This document shows, in pieces, positions 35,209 through 43,540 of a stretch of DNA of 64,000 bases. The DNA comes from CAUUCF01 sp045580225 (GTDB lineage: Bacteria > Pseudomonadota > Gammaproteobacteria > UBA9339). A program made the translations under genes and the position numbers. Below the pieces are notes generated by a model, which did not search any database, had not been told where the DNA came from, and saw nothing but the letters and a program-made list of their open reading frames with translations. Each line of letters starts with the position of its first letter. Within the stretch, counting starts at the first letter, position 1. The stretch lies in NCBI GenBank assembly GCA_045580225.1, contig JAZNNJ010000022.1:19831-83830 (forward strand), given 5' to 3'.

Positions 35209-37402
35209 TTTTTTCGGAATTGATTGCTAATTGGACTAAATTAGGTTTAATGATTGGGCTTAGTTTATTAACATTAATTATATTAATATTTTTGCCGCGT
35301 TTTCCTGGATTATTACGGTATTGTTCCATTTCTATGGTTAACTGTCCCTTAGTAGTATCAACTTTAAAAGTATCTTGCCAATTTATTGGTCTAATTATAG
35401 TTAACTTTTCATTTTTATTTAGGCTAATTAACTTAGTACCTTTACCACGATTTAAAACAGGAATTTTCTTAAAGTCAATAACTAGTATTTTTCCAGAAGA
35501 ACTAATCAGCATTAATCCTTCAAAATCTTTAATTAAAAATGGTTGTAAAGGTAGATAATTGGTAGATATTTTTAGGAAATTTCTACCTTGGCGGTGGTTG
35601 GTAATTAAGTTTTTTAGCGGACTAATAAAACCATATCCTTCTTCACTAACAAAAATAGCTAATTCATCTGGTTCACCTAATAAAATCCAGGCAGGAGGTG
35701 CATTTAGATTTAATTTAGCGCTTAATGGTTCTCCTAGAGTACGATTAGAAGGTAAATTTTTAGTTTTTAAAGTATAACATTTTCCACTTTGATCTAAAAC
35801 AATAGTAGGTTGCTGGGTTTTACCGTAGGTTACTTGTTTTAAGGAGTCTCCATTTTTATATTGTAGTGATTCAATATTAATATTTTTACTAGCTCTAATC
35901 CAACCGTGTTGGGATAAAATAACGGTAATGGGATCATTAGAGAGATTTTTTTCTAGATCTAAAATTTTTGCTGGTTGACGAGTAATTAATTTAGTTTTTC
36001 TTTGGTCTCCAAATTGTTTAATTAAAGATAAAAATTCTTTCTTCATTAATTTTTTAGGGTTCAAAAGGTTGTTCTGATGCTCTTGTAATTGTTTTTGAAG
36101 GTCATCTCGTTCTTTTTTTAGTTTATTTTCTTCTATTTTAGCTAGAGCTTTTAATTTTAATTCTAAAATTGCTTCAGCTTGATAATCGCTTAAATTAAAT
36201 TGTTCCATTAATATTATTTTAGGGTGTTCTTCATCTCTAATGATTTTGATAACTTTATCTAAATAGTCAAATACGAGGAGTAATCCTTCAATAATTTCTA
36301 GGCGTTCTTTAATTTTAGATGAACAAAAATTTAGGCGTTTTATGATTGTGTGTTCCCGGTATGCTAACCATTCAGTCAATATCTGTAATAAGTTTTTAAC
36401 TTGAGGACGGCGGTTTAAACCAATCATATTTAAATTAATATGGTAGTTATTTTCTAAATCTGTTTTAGCAAATAAATGTAACATTATTTCATCTAGGTTT
36501 AATTTTCCTTTGAAGTATAATACTAGGCGAACAGGGGTTTGATGATCTGCTTCATCTCTAAAGTCTTCTAGCATAGGTAGTTGTTTGGTTTGCATTAAAT
36601 TTGCTAGTTGTTCTTGAATACGAGCAGATGAAATTTGGTAAGGCAAATTAGTGATGATTACTTTTTTATCTTCGGTGATGTAAGTAGCTCTTATCTTTAT
36701 AGTTCCTGTACCTGTGCGATAAATTTCGGATAATTCCTCAGGAGTATTAATAATTTCTCCTCCGGTGGGAAAATCAGGAGCGGGTAAATAAGTTAATAAG
36801 CTATTTAAATCCATATCGGGATTTTCTAGTAAAGCAATACATGCCTTTAAAGTTTCGGTTAAGTTATGAGAAGGAATATAAGTTGACATTCCTACAGCGA
36901 TGCCCATAGCTCCATTTAGTAGAATATTAGGCACTTCTGTTGGCAATAGAATCGGTTCTTGCATTGTACCATCAAAATTTGTTCCCCAATCGGTAGTGCC
37001 GAGTTCTAATTCTCGAAGTAATAAAATAGTATAATTTGATAAGCGTGCTTCGGTATAGCGCATAGCAGCAAAAGATTTCGGGTCATCAATGGATCCCCAG
37101 TTTCCTTGTCCATCAATTAGTGGGTATCGATATGAAAAATTTTGTGCCATTAAGACCATAGCTTCATAGCATGCTGCATCTCCGTGAGGATGGTATTTAC
37201 CTAATACGTCACCTACAGTACGAGCAGATTTTTTAAATTTTGCTGTGTTTTTTAAACCTAATTCAGACATAGCATAAATGATGCGGCGTTGTACCGGTTT
37301 TAAACCGTCTTCTAGCCTCGGTAATGCTCGGTCCAAAATAACAGCCATAGCATAATTAAGATAGGCATCTTCGGCGAATTGTTTTAAAGATATCTTTTCC
37401 AT
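35198..37402 (-). CDS. parC: ParC, DNA topoisomerase IV subunit A
   Basis: Decatenates replicated chromosomes with ParE. Starting at the ATG whose complement lies at 37400-37402 ([12 protein letters not shown]), the protein has 734 residues; an 18-residue upstream extension is possible but does not match the family. The breakage-reunion domain has [25 protein letters not shown], and catalytic Tyr116 in [12 protein letters not shown] coiled-coil and a C-terminal beta-pinwheel follow (about 490-734). At the quinolone-contact position corresponding to E. coli Ser80 the residue is Ala76; Glu80 (E. coli Glu84) is kept. No GyrA box was noticed in the tail, consistent with ParC rather than GyrA. Confidence 0.92.
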   Translation of the reverse strand: MEKISLKQFAEDAYLNYAMAVILDRALPRLEDGLKPVQRRIIYAMSELGLKNTAKFKKSARTVGDVLGKYHPHGDAACYEAMVLMAQNFSYRYPLIDGQGNWGSIDDPKSFAAMRYTEARLSNYTILLLRELELGTTDWGTNFDGTMQEPILLPTEVPNILLNGAMGIAVGMSTYIPSHNLTETLKACIALLENPDMDLNSLLTYLPAPDFPTGGEIINTPEELSEIYRTGTGTIKIRATYITEDKKVIITNLPYQISSARIQEQLANLMQTKQLPMLEDFRDEADHQTPVRLVLYFKGKLNLDEIMLHLFAKTDLENNYHINLNMIGLNRRPQVKNLLQILTEWLAYREHTIIKRLNFCSSKIKERLEIIEGLLLVFDYLDKVIKIIRDEEHPKIILMEQFNLSDYQAEAILELKLKALAKIEENKLKKERDDLQKQLQEHQNNLLNPKKLMKKEFLSLIKQFGDQRKTKLITRQPAKILDLEKNLSNDPITVILSQHGWIRASKNINIESLQYKNGDSLKQVTYGKTQQPTIVLDQSGKCYTLKTKNLPSNRTLGEPLSAKLNLNAPPAWILLGEPDELAIFVSEEGYGFISPLKNLITNHRQGRNFLKISTNYLPLQPFLIKDFEGLMLISSSGKILVIDFKKIPVLNRGKGTKLISLNKNEKLTIIRPINWQDTFKVDTTKGQLTIEMEQYRNNPGKRGKNINIINVNKLSPIIKPNLVQLAINSEKNES

Positions 37403-37567
37403 ACTATCATTACTATATTCTCTAATTTTGAGGATAACAGAAATTACAAAATATTGCACATTTTTTGGATTACAAAAAATAATTTTTAGTGCGTTATGCT
37501 CTTTTAACTAAAATTTAATATTTGTTTTGCATATAAATTATACAAATAAATTACAATAGAGGTTTAT

Positions 37568-37816
37568 ATGAAAATATTATCAAATAATTTAGATTTGGTT
37601 TGTGGTGGTGGTACAATGTCTAATATGTTGAAGATAGGCATATGTGGTACAGTTGCTTGGTATACTGGTAATTTAAAAGTTTCAACGATATTTACAGGAG
37701 TTAAAGTTGCTTCAAAAATAGGTTCAGAAAAAGGTATTGATTTAGATTATATAGCTAATGAGTTTTGTGCAGTAGTTGGGGTTGAAGTTATTAGGCCTCT
37801 TGTACGAAATCAGTAA
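37568..37816 (+). CDS. Small precursor with double-glycine leader and hydrophobic core
   Basis: The 82-residue protein starts MKILSNNLDLVCGGG, a short double-glycine leader. Cutting after the Gly pair would leave a peptide of about 67 residues with a hydrophobic, Gly/Ala/Val-rich stretch (MLKIGICGTVAWYTG...TIFTGVKVASKIG), like class II bacteriocins. It is divergent from parC and preceded by TAGAGG eight bases from the ATG. No modification or immunity gene is next to it. It shares with the 59.1-kb precursor a GIDLDY segment, here near residue 58, which may be chance. Confidence 0.6.
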   Translation: MKILSNNLDLVCGGGTMSNMLKIGICGTVAWYTGNLKVSTIFTGVKVASKIGSEKGIDLDYIANEFCAVVGVEVIRPLVRNQ

Positions 37817-37876
37817 AAGAGTATTGTATGACATGCATTCTAATTGATATTGGCATAAATTAAAATGCATGTTTAT

Positions 37877-39049
37877 TTAAATCTTACTTAGAGTTATGTT
37901 ACATTCTCCATCTTGAAGCTTAATGCGTAATTGTTTTTGTTTTTTTAGTTGATTTATTTTAGAGATTATCTGGTTGTTTGTTGGATTAAATAATAAACTA
38001 AAACCCCTTTTAAGAGGTAGTTCTGGGTTTAAAGTTGTCAGTTTTGTTTCTAAAATGTTAATTTTATTTTGTTGGTTTAATAAATAATGTAAAATTTTTT
38101 GTTCCAAAATATTATTAAGGTTTTCTAATAGTTGTAATTTATGGTCAATTATTATGGAAGGGTTTTTTAGACGTATGGATAGGTTATTAATTTTTTGTTG
38201 ATAATTTCCAAGATATGCATTTATTTTTAATAAAATAATTTTTTTTAATTGTGATAAATTTAGGGTGATTTCTTGGTGTTTTTTAACTATTAATTCAGCC
38301 GCAGCAGTTGGAGTAAGAGCACGATAATCAGCGACGAAATCAGCGATAGTGAAATCTGTTTCATGTCCTATAGCACTAATAATTGGTAGTCTTGAAAAAT
38401 GAATAGCTTCAGCTACTTGTTCACTATTGAATGCAGCTAAATCATCGTAACTACCTCCGCCACGTGCGATAATTAGTAAATCACATTCATTTCTTTTATT
38501 AGCTAAATTGATGGCATTAGCTACATTCTGAGCTGCTTCTTTGCCTTGGGTTAGGGATGGATAGACGATAATTTTAAGAGGAAAATTGATAGTAGATATA
38601 AGGTCTTTGAGTACAGCACTTTGTGGAGAAGTTATAATTCCTAAAATTTTAGGTAGATAAATAGGTTGCTTATATTTTTTATCAAACCAGCCTAGTTGTT
38701 CTATTTTATTTTTTAAAAGAATGAATTGTTTGTAGTTGGTTCCTTTGCCTAATAATTTTAAATGATGGATAACAAGTTGAAAATCACCTTTTGGTGTATA
38801 CAAGGAAACAGTTGCTTTTGCTAAAACATGCATGCCATTTGCTAATGGAAAATATGGTAATAAAGATTTAAATAAAACGGATTTTATTTGAGCATTATTA
38901 TCTTTTAATGTAAAATAACAATGGCCAGAAGGTGAAAAATTGAGATTGGCAATCTCGCCTTCTACAAAGATCTCTTCAAACGTTTCTTCTAGGTAACGTT
39001 TACTTAGAGTAGCAAGTTCCGAAATTTTAAAAATAATATCATTAAGCAT
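37877..39049 (-). CDS. xseA: XseA, exonuclease VII large subunit
   Basis: Degrades single-stranded DNA from either end together with XseB. The 390-residue protein has the N-terminal OB fold (VEGEIANLNFSPSGHCYFTLKD), the catalytic domain with LGIITSPQSAVLKDLI, DLLIIARGGGSYDDLAAFN, and IISAIGHETDFTIADFVADYRALTPTAAAE, then a coiled-coil region and the C-terminal RGFSLL segment. It is about 65 residues shorter than E. coli XseA, mostly in the coiled coil. HU lies divergently 138 bp away. Confidence 0.95.
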   Translation of the reverse strand: MLNDIIFKISELATLSKRYLEETFEEIFVEGEIANLNFSPSGHCYFTLKDNNAQIKSVLFKSLLPYFPLANGMHVLAKATVSLYTPKGDFQLVIHHLKLLGKGTNYKQFILLKNKIEQLGWFDKKYKQPIYLPKILGIITSPQSAVLKDLISTINFPLKIIVYPSLTQGKEAAQNVANAINLANKRNECDLLIIARGGGSYDDLAAFNSEQVAEAIHFSRLPIISAIGHETDFTIADFVADYRALTPTAAAELIVKKHQEITLNLSQLKKIILLKINAYLGNYQQKINNLSIRLKNPSIIIDHKLQLLENLNNILEQKILHYLLNQQNKINILETKLTTLNPELPLKRGFSLLFNPTNNQIISKINQLKKQKQLRIKLQDGECNITLSKI

Positions 39050-39187
39050 AAATGCATTTATAATTGATCTATAAAAAAAATAAAAGTTAAAAAATAGTTA
39101 CAATATTACAAAAAGTACTTGACCATTTGTGATTTCGTTGTTATAAGGGATGAATAAAGAGATATAGATATATAGAAGGAGTATTTT

Positions 39188-39460
39188 ATGAATAAAAATG
39201 AGTTGATTGAAGCTATTGCTGAAAAATCAGAGTTGTCCAGAGTTGCAGCTGGTCGTGCTTTGTCAGCAACAATTGAAGCAATTACTCAAGCTTTAAGTAA
39301 AGGTGATAGTGTTACTTTAGTTGGTTTTGGTAGCTTTTTAATAAGTCAACGAAAAGCTCGTGATGGTCATAATCCACAAACGGGCGAGGTTATGAAGATT
39401 CCTGCGATGAAAGTTCCTCGTTTTCGTCCTGGTAAATTGTTGAAAGATGCTGTAAAATAA
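39188..39460 (+). CDS. hupB: HU-family DNA-binding protein
   Basis: The 90-residue nucleoid protein bends and packages DNA. It shows the family core: MNKNELIEAIAEKSELSR, GDSVTLVGFGSFLISQRKAR, and the beta-arm GHNPQTGEVMKIPAMKVPRFRPGK, the last containing the Pro that intercalates. A ribosome-binding site (AGAAGGAG) precedes the ATG. It is followed within 10 bp by tRNA-Val. HU rather than IHF is indicated by the chain length and arm sequence, though alpha or beta type cannot be told. Confidence 0.95.
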   Translation: MNKNELIEAIAEKSELSRVAAGRALSATIEAITQALSKGDSVTLVGFGSFLISQRKARDGHNPQTGEVMKIPAMKVPRFRPGKLLKDAVK

Positions 39461-39470
39461 TTTTGTGTAG

Positions 39471-39546
39471 GGGTACTTAGCTCAGTTGGTAGAGCATCGC
39501 CTTTACACGGCGGGGGTCAGGGGTTCGAGTCCCTTAGTACCCACCA
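39471..39546 (+). tRNA. tRNA-Val (UAC)
   Basis: Cloverleaf with acceptor GGGTACT / AGTACCC, D arm AGCTCAGTTGGTAGAGC, anticodon loop with TAC, T arm GGGTTCGAGTCCC, and encoded CCA at 39544-39546. It pairs with tRNA-Asp 17 bp downstream, probably in one transcript. Confidence 0.97.
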
Positions 39547-39563
39547 TCTAGTTATAATTCGGA

Positions 39564-39641
39564 GGAGTGGTAGTTCAGTTGGTTTAGAACGCCTGCCTGT
39601 CACGTAGGAGGTCGCGGGTTCGACCCCCGTCCACTCCGCCA
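39564..39641 (+). tRNA. tRNA-Asp (GUC)
   Basis: Acceptor GGAGTGG / CCACTCC, anticodon loop CTGTCAC with GTC, T arm GCGGGTTCGACCCCCGT, and encoded GCCA end. Seven T residues follow immediately, consistent with transcript release. Confidence 0.97.
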
Positions 39642-40050
39642 TTTTTTTGTGTTTTTTGTTAATTTGGTTTCTAGTTTTGGTTAACAGTGGCAATTGCAGA
39701 TCAGATAAAAAAAATCATGTGTCATTTTGTGTTTAGTAAAATGATTTTCGAAATATAGTCGCATGTGGGTTTTATTGTAGATATGTAAAAAAGTTTTTGT
39801 TTTAAAAGGGTATAAAATCTTTTTGTGTTTTGTTCATTATAAAAATAGGTTTGTATTTTAAATAAAAAACATTGGTCATATGCAAGTTTGTAAATAAAAT
39901 AAAGGTTAAATAAATTTTTAATATTTTTATCGAATATCTGTAAAGTTTTATATTTGAATAGTATTGCCTTTAAAAAAAAGTAAATGTAAATTTGAACATG
40001 AGAGTATGTTTTTAGAGTTTGTGTTTTTAATTATTTTGTAATAGGCAATT
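39642..40050. other. AT-rich intergenic region before mrcA
   Basis: About 400 bp with no supported gene on either strand. It consists of A/T runs with few G or C. The mrcA promoter is presumably here, but I could not choose a convincing -35/-10 pair. The ribosome-binding site before mrcA is weak (TAATAGGCAATT). Confidence 0.3.
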
Positions 40051-42288
40051 ATGCGTAATTGGAAAAATATAGCTTTGTATTTTTTTAGTTGTTTTTTTGT
40101 GGGATTAATTTTTTTAGGTATATTGGGTATTTATTCGGTTTGGCATCTACCTAAAGTTGATCAACTAAGAGAAGTTAATTTACAAATACCATTAAAAATT
40201 TATACTAGCGACGGAATTTTGATCGGTGAATTTGGAGAGAAAAAACGTACTCCTGTTTCTTTGAATAAGATACCCAAAAAATTAATACATGCTATTTTAG
40301 ATACTGAAGATCAGCGTTTCTACGATCATCAAGGAGTAGATTTTTATAGTTTGTTAAGAGCGGTCCGTTTGTTTTTGGTGTCAGGTAAAAAATCTCAAGG
40401 AGCCAGTACAATTACAATGCAAGTGGCACGTAATTTTTTCTTAAATAGAGAAAAAACTTTTATTCGGAAGTTTAATGAGATTTTGTTAGCAATTAAAATT
40501 GATCGTAATCTAAGTAAAGAAGAGATATTAGAATTATATCTTAATAAAATATATTTTGGTAATCGAGCTTATGGAGTAGCTGCGGCAGCACAAGTTTATT
40601 ATGGAAAAGAGTTAGAAGAACTAACTGTTGCAGAAATGGCAATGATTGCTGGTTTGCCTCAGGCACCTTCCAGAGATAATCCTTTGGTTAATCCTAATGC
40701 GGCTTGTAAACGTAGGGAGCATGTTTTATTACGGATGCGAGAAAATAACCACATTTCTGAACAAGAGTATCGCATAGCTTTAGAGGAAGATATTATTCCG
40801 AAGCGTAAACTAGATAAAACAATTCAAGCTCCTTATGTGGCTGAAATGGTAAGAAATGTTTTGTTAGAAAAATTTGGGGACATGATCTACGATTCTGGTT
40901 TAGTAGTTTGGACTACTATCGATTCTGAATTGCAGCAAAAAGCTAATCAAGCTATTTGGGAGGGGGTTTTAGCTTATGATATGAGGCATGATTATCGTGG
41001 TCCAGAGGGAAAAATTCTTGAGTGTAGCGAATTATCTAAGCAAAAAAAATTAAAAATTAACCAATTGGAATTAGGTATGGTGGAAGGTTACCAGGATGAC
41101 TTTTTGTTGGTTTATCGTTACAATAGTGAATTAATAAAAGTTAAGCCTCTTGGTTATCAATGGGCTAAATATCAGTGGGAAAAAGGCGATCTAGTTCGTA
41201 TTGTTTTTTATAAAAATGATTGGTTTATTGCTCAATTACCCTTGTTAGAATCGTCTTTAGTAGCGTTAGAGCCGAATTCTGGAGCTATTAAGGCATTGTG
41301 TGGTGGGTGGTCATTAGAGCCTGGTAATTTTAATCGGGTAATTCAAAGTGAGCGTCAGGCCGGATCGATTTTCAAGCCTTTTATTTATTCAGCTGCGTTG
41401 AACAAGGGATATACGCTAGCTTCTTTAGTGAATGATTCTCCATTAGTTATTACAACAGATGACAAAACTTGGCGTCCACAGAACGATTCTGGGGTATTTT
41501 ATGGGCCTACAACTGTTCGCAAAGCAATTGTTACTTCTAGGAATTTGGTAACTATTCGTGTTTTACAAAATATAGGGGTTAAGTATGCTAAACAGTATTT
41601 AAAAAAATTTGGTTTTATTAAGGATACAGAATTGCCTGAGAATTTATCCTTGGCATTAGGTACTGGCAGTTATACTCCTTTAAAAATAGCTGAGGGTTAT
41701 TCTGTCTTTGCTAATGGTGGATATCGTACGACTGCATATGTAATTGATAGAATTTATCAACATGGTTTGAAAGGAGCTAAACTTTTATTTAAAGCTAAAC
41801 CTTATGAAGCAGTTCTTACAGTACATGGTAAGCAAGCACCAAGGGTAATTGATGAGGCAAATGCTTATTTAATTAATGATGTTTTGCGGGAAGTAATTCA
41901 GAAAGGTACTGGTAAGAGAGCTAAAGTTTTAAATCGAGATGATTTAGCAGGGAAGACCGGGTCAACTAATGATTTATTAGATGCTTGGTTTGTAGGGTAT
42001 AATCCTAATTTGTTAGCAGTAGTTTGGAGTGGTTTTGATCAACCGCAGTCTACTCACGAGTATGGTGCACGTTTAGCTTTGCCTATCTGGATAAAATTTA
42101 TGGAAGGAGCTTTAAGTAGATATTCTGTTACTTATTGGTCTCGTCCAGGTACTGTAATTAGTGTTCCAATTAACAATAATTTGGGTGAAAATAATATAGA
42201 AATGTTCGTATCTGGTACTGTTCCTATGGAAGAACACAGTAGTTTTAATGATGAAAGTGGCAAAATTGATAATCGAAAATTATTTTAA
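40051..42288 (+). CDS. mrcA: PBP1A, bifunctional penicillin-binding protein
   Basis: Class A PBP that polymerises and crosslinks peptidoglycan. The 745-residue protein has an N-terminal membrane anchor (about 8-30), a GT51 glycosyltransferase domain with the catalytic Glu in ILDTEDQRFYDHQGVD, QGASTITMQVARNFF, and ELYLNKIYFGNRAYGVAAAAQVYYGK, an OB-like insertion, and a transpeptidase domain with SxxK (GSIFKPF), SxN (SRNLVT) and KTGS (GKTGSTND). All catalytic motifs are intact. The protein is about 100 residues shorter than E. coli PBP1A. Its 3' end overlaps the next gene by 41 bp. Confidence 0.95.
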   Translation: MRNWKNIALYFFSCFFVGLIFLGILGIYSVWHLPKVDQLREVNLQIPLKIYTSDGILIGEFGEKKRTPVSLNKIPKKLIHAILDTEDQRFYDHQGVDFYSLLRAVRLFLVSGKKSQGASTITMQVARNFFLNREKTFIRKFNEILLAIKIDRNLSKEEILELYLNKIYFGNRAYGVAAAAQVYYGKELEELTVAEMAMIAGLPQAPSRDNPLVNPNAACKRREHVLLRMRENNHISEQEYRIALEEDIIPKRKLDKTIQAPYVAEMVRNVLLEKFGDMIYDSGLVVWTTIDSELQQKANQAIWEGVLAYDMRHDYRGPEGKILECSELSKQKKLKINQLELGMVEGYQDDFLLVYRYNSELIKVKPLGYQWAKYQWEKGDLVRIVFYKNDWFIAQLPLLESSLVALEPNSGAIKALCGGWSLEPGNFNRVIQSERQAGSIFKPFIYSAALNKGYTLASLVNDSPLVITTDDKTWRPQNDSGVFYGPTTVRKAIVTSRNLVTIRVLQNIGVKYAKQYLKKFGFIKDTELPENLSLALGTGSYTPLKIAEGYSVFANGGYRTTAYVIDRIYQHGLKGAKLLFKAKPYEAVLTVHGKQAPRVIDEANAYLINDVLREVIQKGTGKRAKVLNRDDLAGKTGSTNDLLDAWFVGYNPNLLAVVWSGFDQPQSTHEYGARLALPIWIKFMEGALSRYSVTYWSRPGTVISVPINNNLGENNIEMFVSGTVPMEEHSSFNDESGKIDNRKLF

Positions 42289-42976
42289 ACTTTTGTCTTT
42301 TGATAGTAATATTCTGGGAATATCGGTAGCAAATATTGTATTGAACAATATTTTAGAAAAAGAATTAGCTTTAGTTCTAGCATATTTAAAGAGAATAGGA
42401 ATAAAATTAGTTTACTTAGAAAATTATAAAGAATTAACAGCTTATAGATCAAATTTAATATGTAAAATGAATCTTTATTCTTTATGTTTGAAAGATAATG
42501 ATATTAATTTGAAAGAGAATGTTAAAATAATGGATGCTTCTTTAGATGATTTACCAGATTTGCAAAAATTAGCAGAATTGATTTTGGTAAATAGTCGTTT
42601 TAGTAAAGATCACTTTTTTCCTAAAATTGCTGCTCAAAGAATTTATCAAAAATGGGTATTAAATTCTTTGAATGGACAAGTTGCCAAAAGAGTTTTAATT
42701 TATAAAAGATATGGAAAAATTTTAGGATTTATTACTTTAGTTGATAATTATCCTATTGGTAAAATTGGTTTGTTGGCAGTTGATAGTAATTCGCAAAATA
42801 AGGGGATAGGATATGAATTATTGTTAAAGGTTCAAAAAATACTGAAAAACACGAAATTTTCAACATTACAGATTAAAACTCAATCAGATAATTCAGCAGC
42901 TTGCTATTTATATTCTAAAAAATTAAACGCTTCATTAATTAAGCAAACATTTGTGTATCATTTTTGGTTAAACTAA
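42248..42976 (+). CDS. WecD-like GNAT acetyltransferase
   Basis: The 242-residue protein has a C-terminal GNAT fold (about residues 92-242). The acetyl-CoA loop is NSQNKGIGYELL, and DNSAACYLYSKKLNASLIKQTFVYHFWL is the usual GNAT end. The block SRFSKDHFFPKIAAQRIYQKW matches WecD (TDP-fucosamine acetyltransferase) and relatives that acetylate amino sugars of surface polysaccharides. Residues 1-90 resemble the poorly conserved WecD N-terminal domain. The 41-bp overlap with mrcA suggests coupled expression. The actual sugar substrate is not known; the nearby glycosyltransferases (43.5-46.5 kb) lie on the other strand in a separate island. Confidence 0.75.
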   Translation: MMKVAKLIIENYFKLLSFDSNILGISVANIVLNNILEKELALVLAYLKRIGIKLVYLENYKELTAYRSNLICKMNLYSLCLKDNDINLKENVKIMDASLDDLPDLQKLAELILVNSRFSKDHFFPKIAAQRIYQKWVLNSLNGQVAKRVLIYKRYGKILGFITLVDNYPIGKIGLLAVDSNSQNKGIGYELLLKVQKILKNTKFSTLQIKTQSDNSAACYLYSKKLNASLIKQTFVYHFWLN

Positions 42977-42977
42977 T

Positions 42978-43114
42978 CCTAGCGGGCGATGGGAATCGAA
43001 CCCACGCCTAAAGCTTGGGAAGCTTTAGTTCTACCATTAAACTACGCCCGCAAATTTCAGGTTAATTGTACAATATTTTTCTTATTTATCAATAGGGTAA
43101 TTTTGTAGAGGGGG
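42978..43114. repeat. Left copy of a 137-bp direct repeat containing tRNA-Gly
   Basis: Starts CCTAGC and ends TTTTGTAGAGGGG. It carries the intact tRNA-Gly and 60 bp of flank. The right copy is at 46862-46998, same orientation, with the block ATTTATCAATAGGGTAATTT identical in both. The 3.7 kb between the copies is foreign-looking (glycosyltransferases, transposase relic). Confidence 0.85.
42981..43051 (-). tRNA. tRNA-Gly (UCC)
   Basis: Read on the minus strand: acceptor GCGGGCG / CGCCCGC, D arm with AGTTTAATGGTAGAACT, anticodon stem-loop AAAGC-TTCCCAA-GCTTT with TCC, T arm GTGGGTTCGATTCCCAT. The CCA end is not encoded (the bases after the discriminator are AGG), so it must be added. A degenerate copy lies at 46865-46937. 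Confidence 0.95.
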
Positions 43115-43158
43115 TGGATTTGTTATCAAAAGAAAATATTTTGAAAAATTAGGACGAT

Positions 43159-43335
43159 ATGCTGAAAATATTTATAATATTACTGTTGTTATTAATTATT
43201 TATGTTCATCTGGAGGTTATTATGGCAAATGAGATTTCCAAAATTTGTAGCAATATAGAAAAGTTTTTAAAAGCTGCGTATCTGAAAGCTTATTGTGATA
43301 TAAATTCCATTGCATCAAATTCTGATAAATTATAA
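43159..43335 (+). CDS. Possible small secreted or membrane peptide
   Basis: A 58-codon frame starts with a strongly hydrophobic stretch (MLKIFIILLLLLIIYVHLEV, residues 1-20), like a signal peptide, and ends in a hydrophilic part with two Cys. An internal ATG at 43222 has the better ribosome-binding site (GGAGG, five bases before) and would give a 37-residue peptide, MANEISKIC.... It lies inside the tRNA-Gly-flanked island. No family is recognised, and a chance frame in AT-rich DNA cannot be excluded. Confidence 0.3.
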   Translation: MLKIFIILLLLLIIYVHLEVIMANEISKICSNIEKFLKAAYLKAYCDINSIASNSDKL

Positions 43336-43376
43336 CCTTTTTTATATTTTTCCTTTTTGAATCTCATTTTTTTTTA

Positions 43377-43505
43377 CTATTTTAACATTCTATCAGAACT
43401 GGTAACCTTAATTCGAAGTTTAATTAGTTTTTCAAAATGTCGAACCGTATAGTTCATGCGTTTCTTACGAGGATAATTGTTTAGGCGAAAGGTAATACTC
43501 TTTTA
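43377..43505 (-). pseudogene. IS30-like transposase C-terminal remnant
   Basis: The minus-strand frame reads ITFRLNNYPRKKRMNYTVRHFEKLIKLRI before a stop at 43377-43379 when its parts ITFRLNNYPRKKRMNYTV and RHFEKLIKLRI are joined. This resembles the end of IS30-family transposases, where LNNRPRKxLxYxTPxEVF is typical. The rest of the gene is missing and an in-frame stop lies just upstream (around 43505). It marks past insertion activity between the tRNA-Gly repeats. Confidence 0.45.
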
Positions 43506-43540
43506 TTATCATGTTTTTTGTGTTATATTGTTTTCACTTT

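Noticed and set aside
35220..35777. Plus-strand frames opposite parC
   Set aside because: Antisense shadows of ParC, which has full domain support.
37403..37459. Eighteen-residue extension of ParC
   Set aside because: It has no match to ParC N termini and would only be reached by an upstream start without a good ribosome-binding site.
43120..43230. YraN-like endonuclease fragment (KYFEKLGRYAE) in another frame
   Set aside because: Ends after about 35 codons with no nuclease motif; likeness is probably chance.
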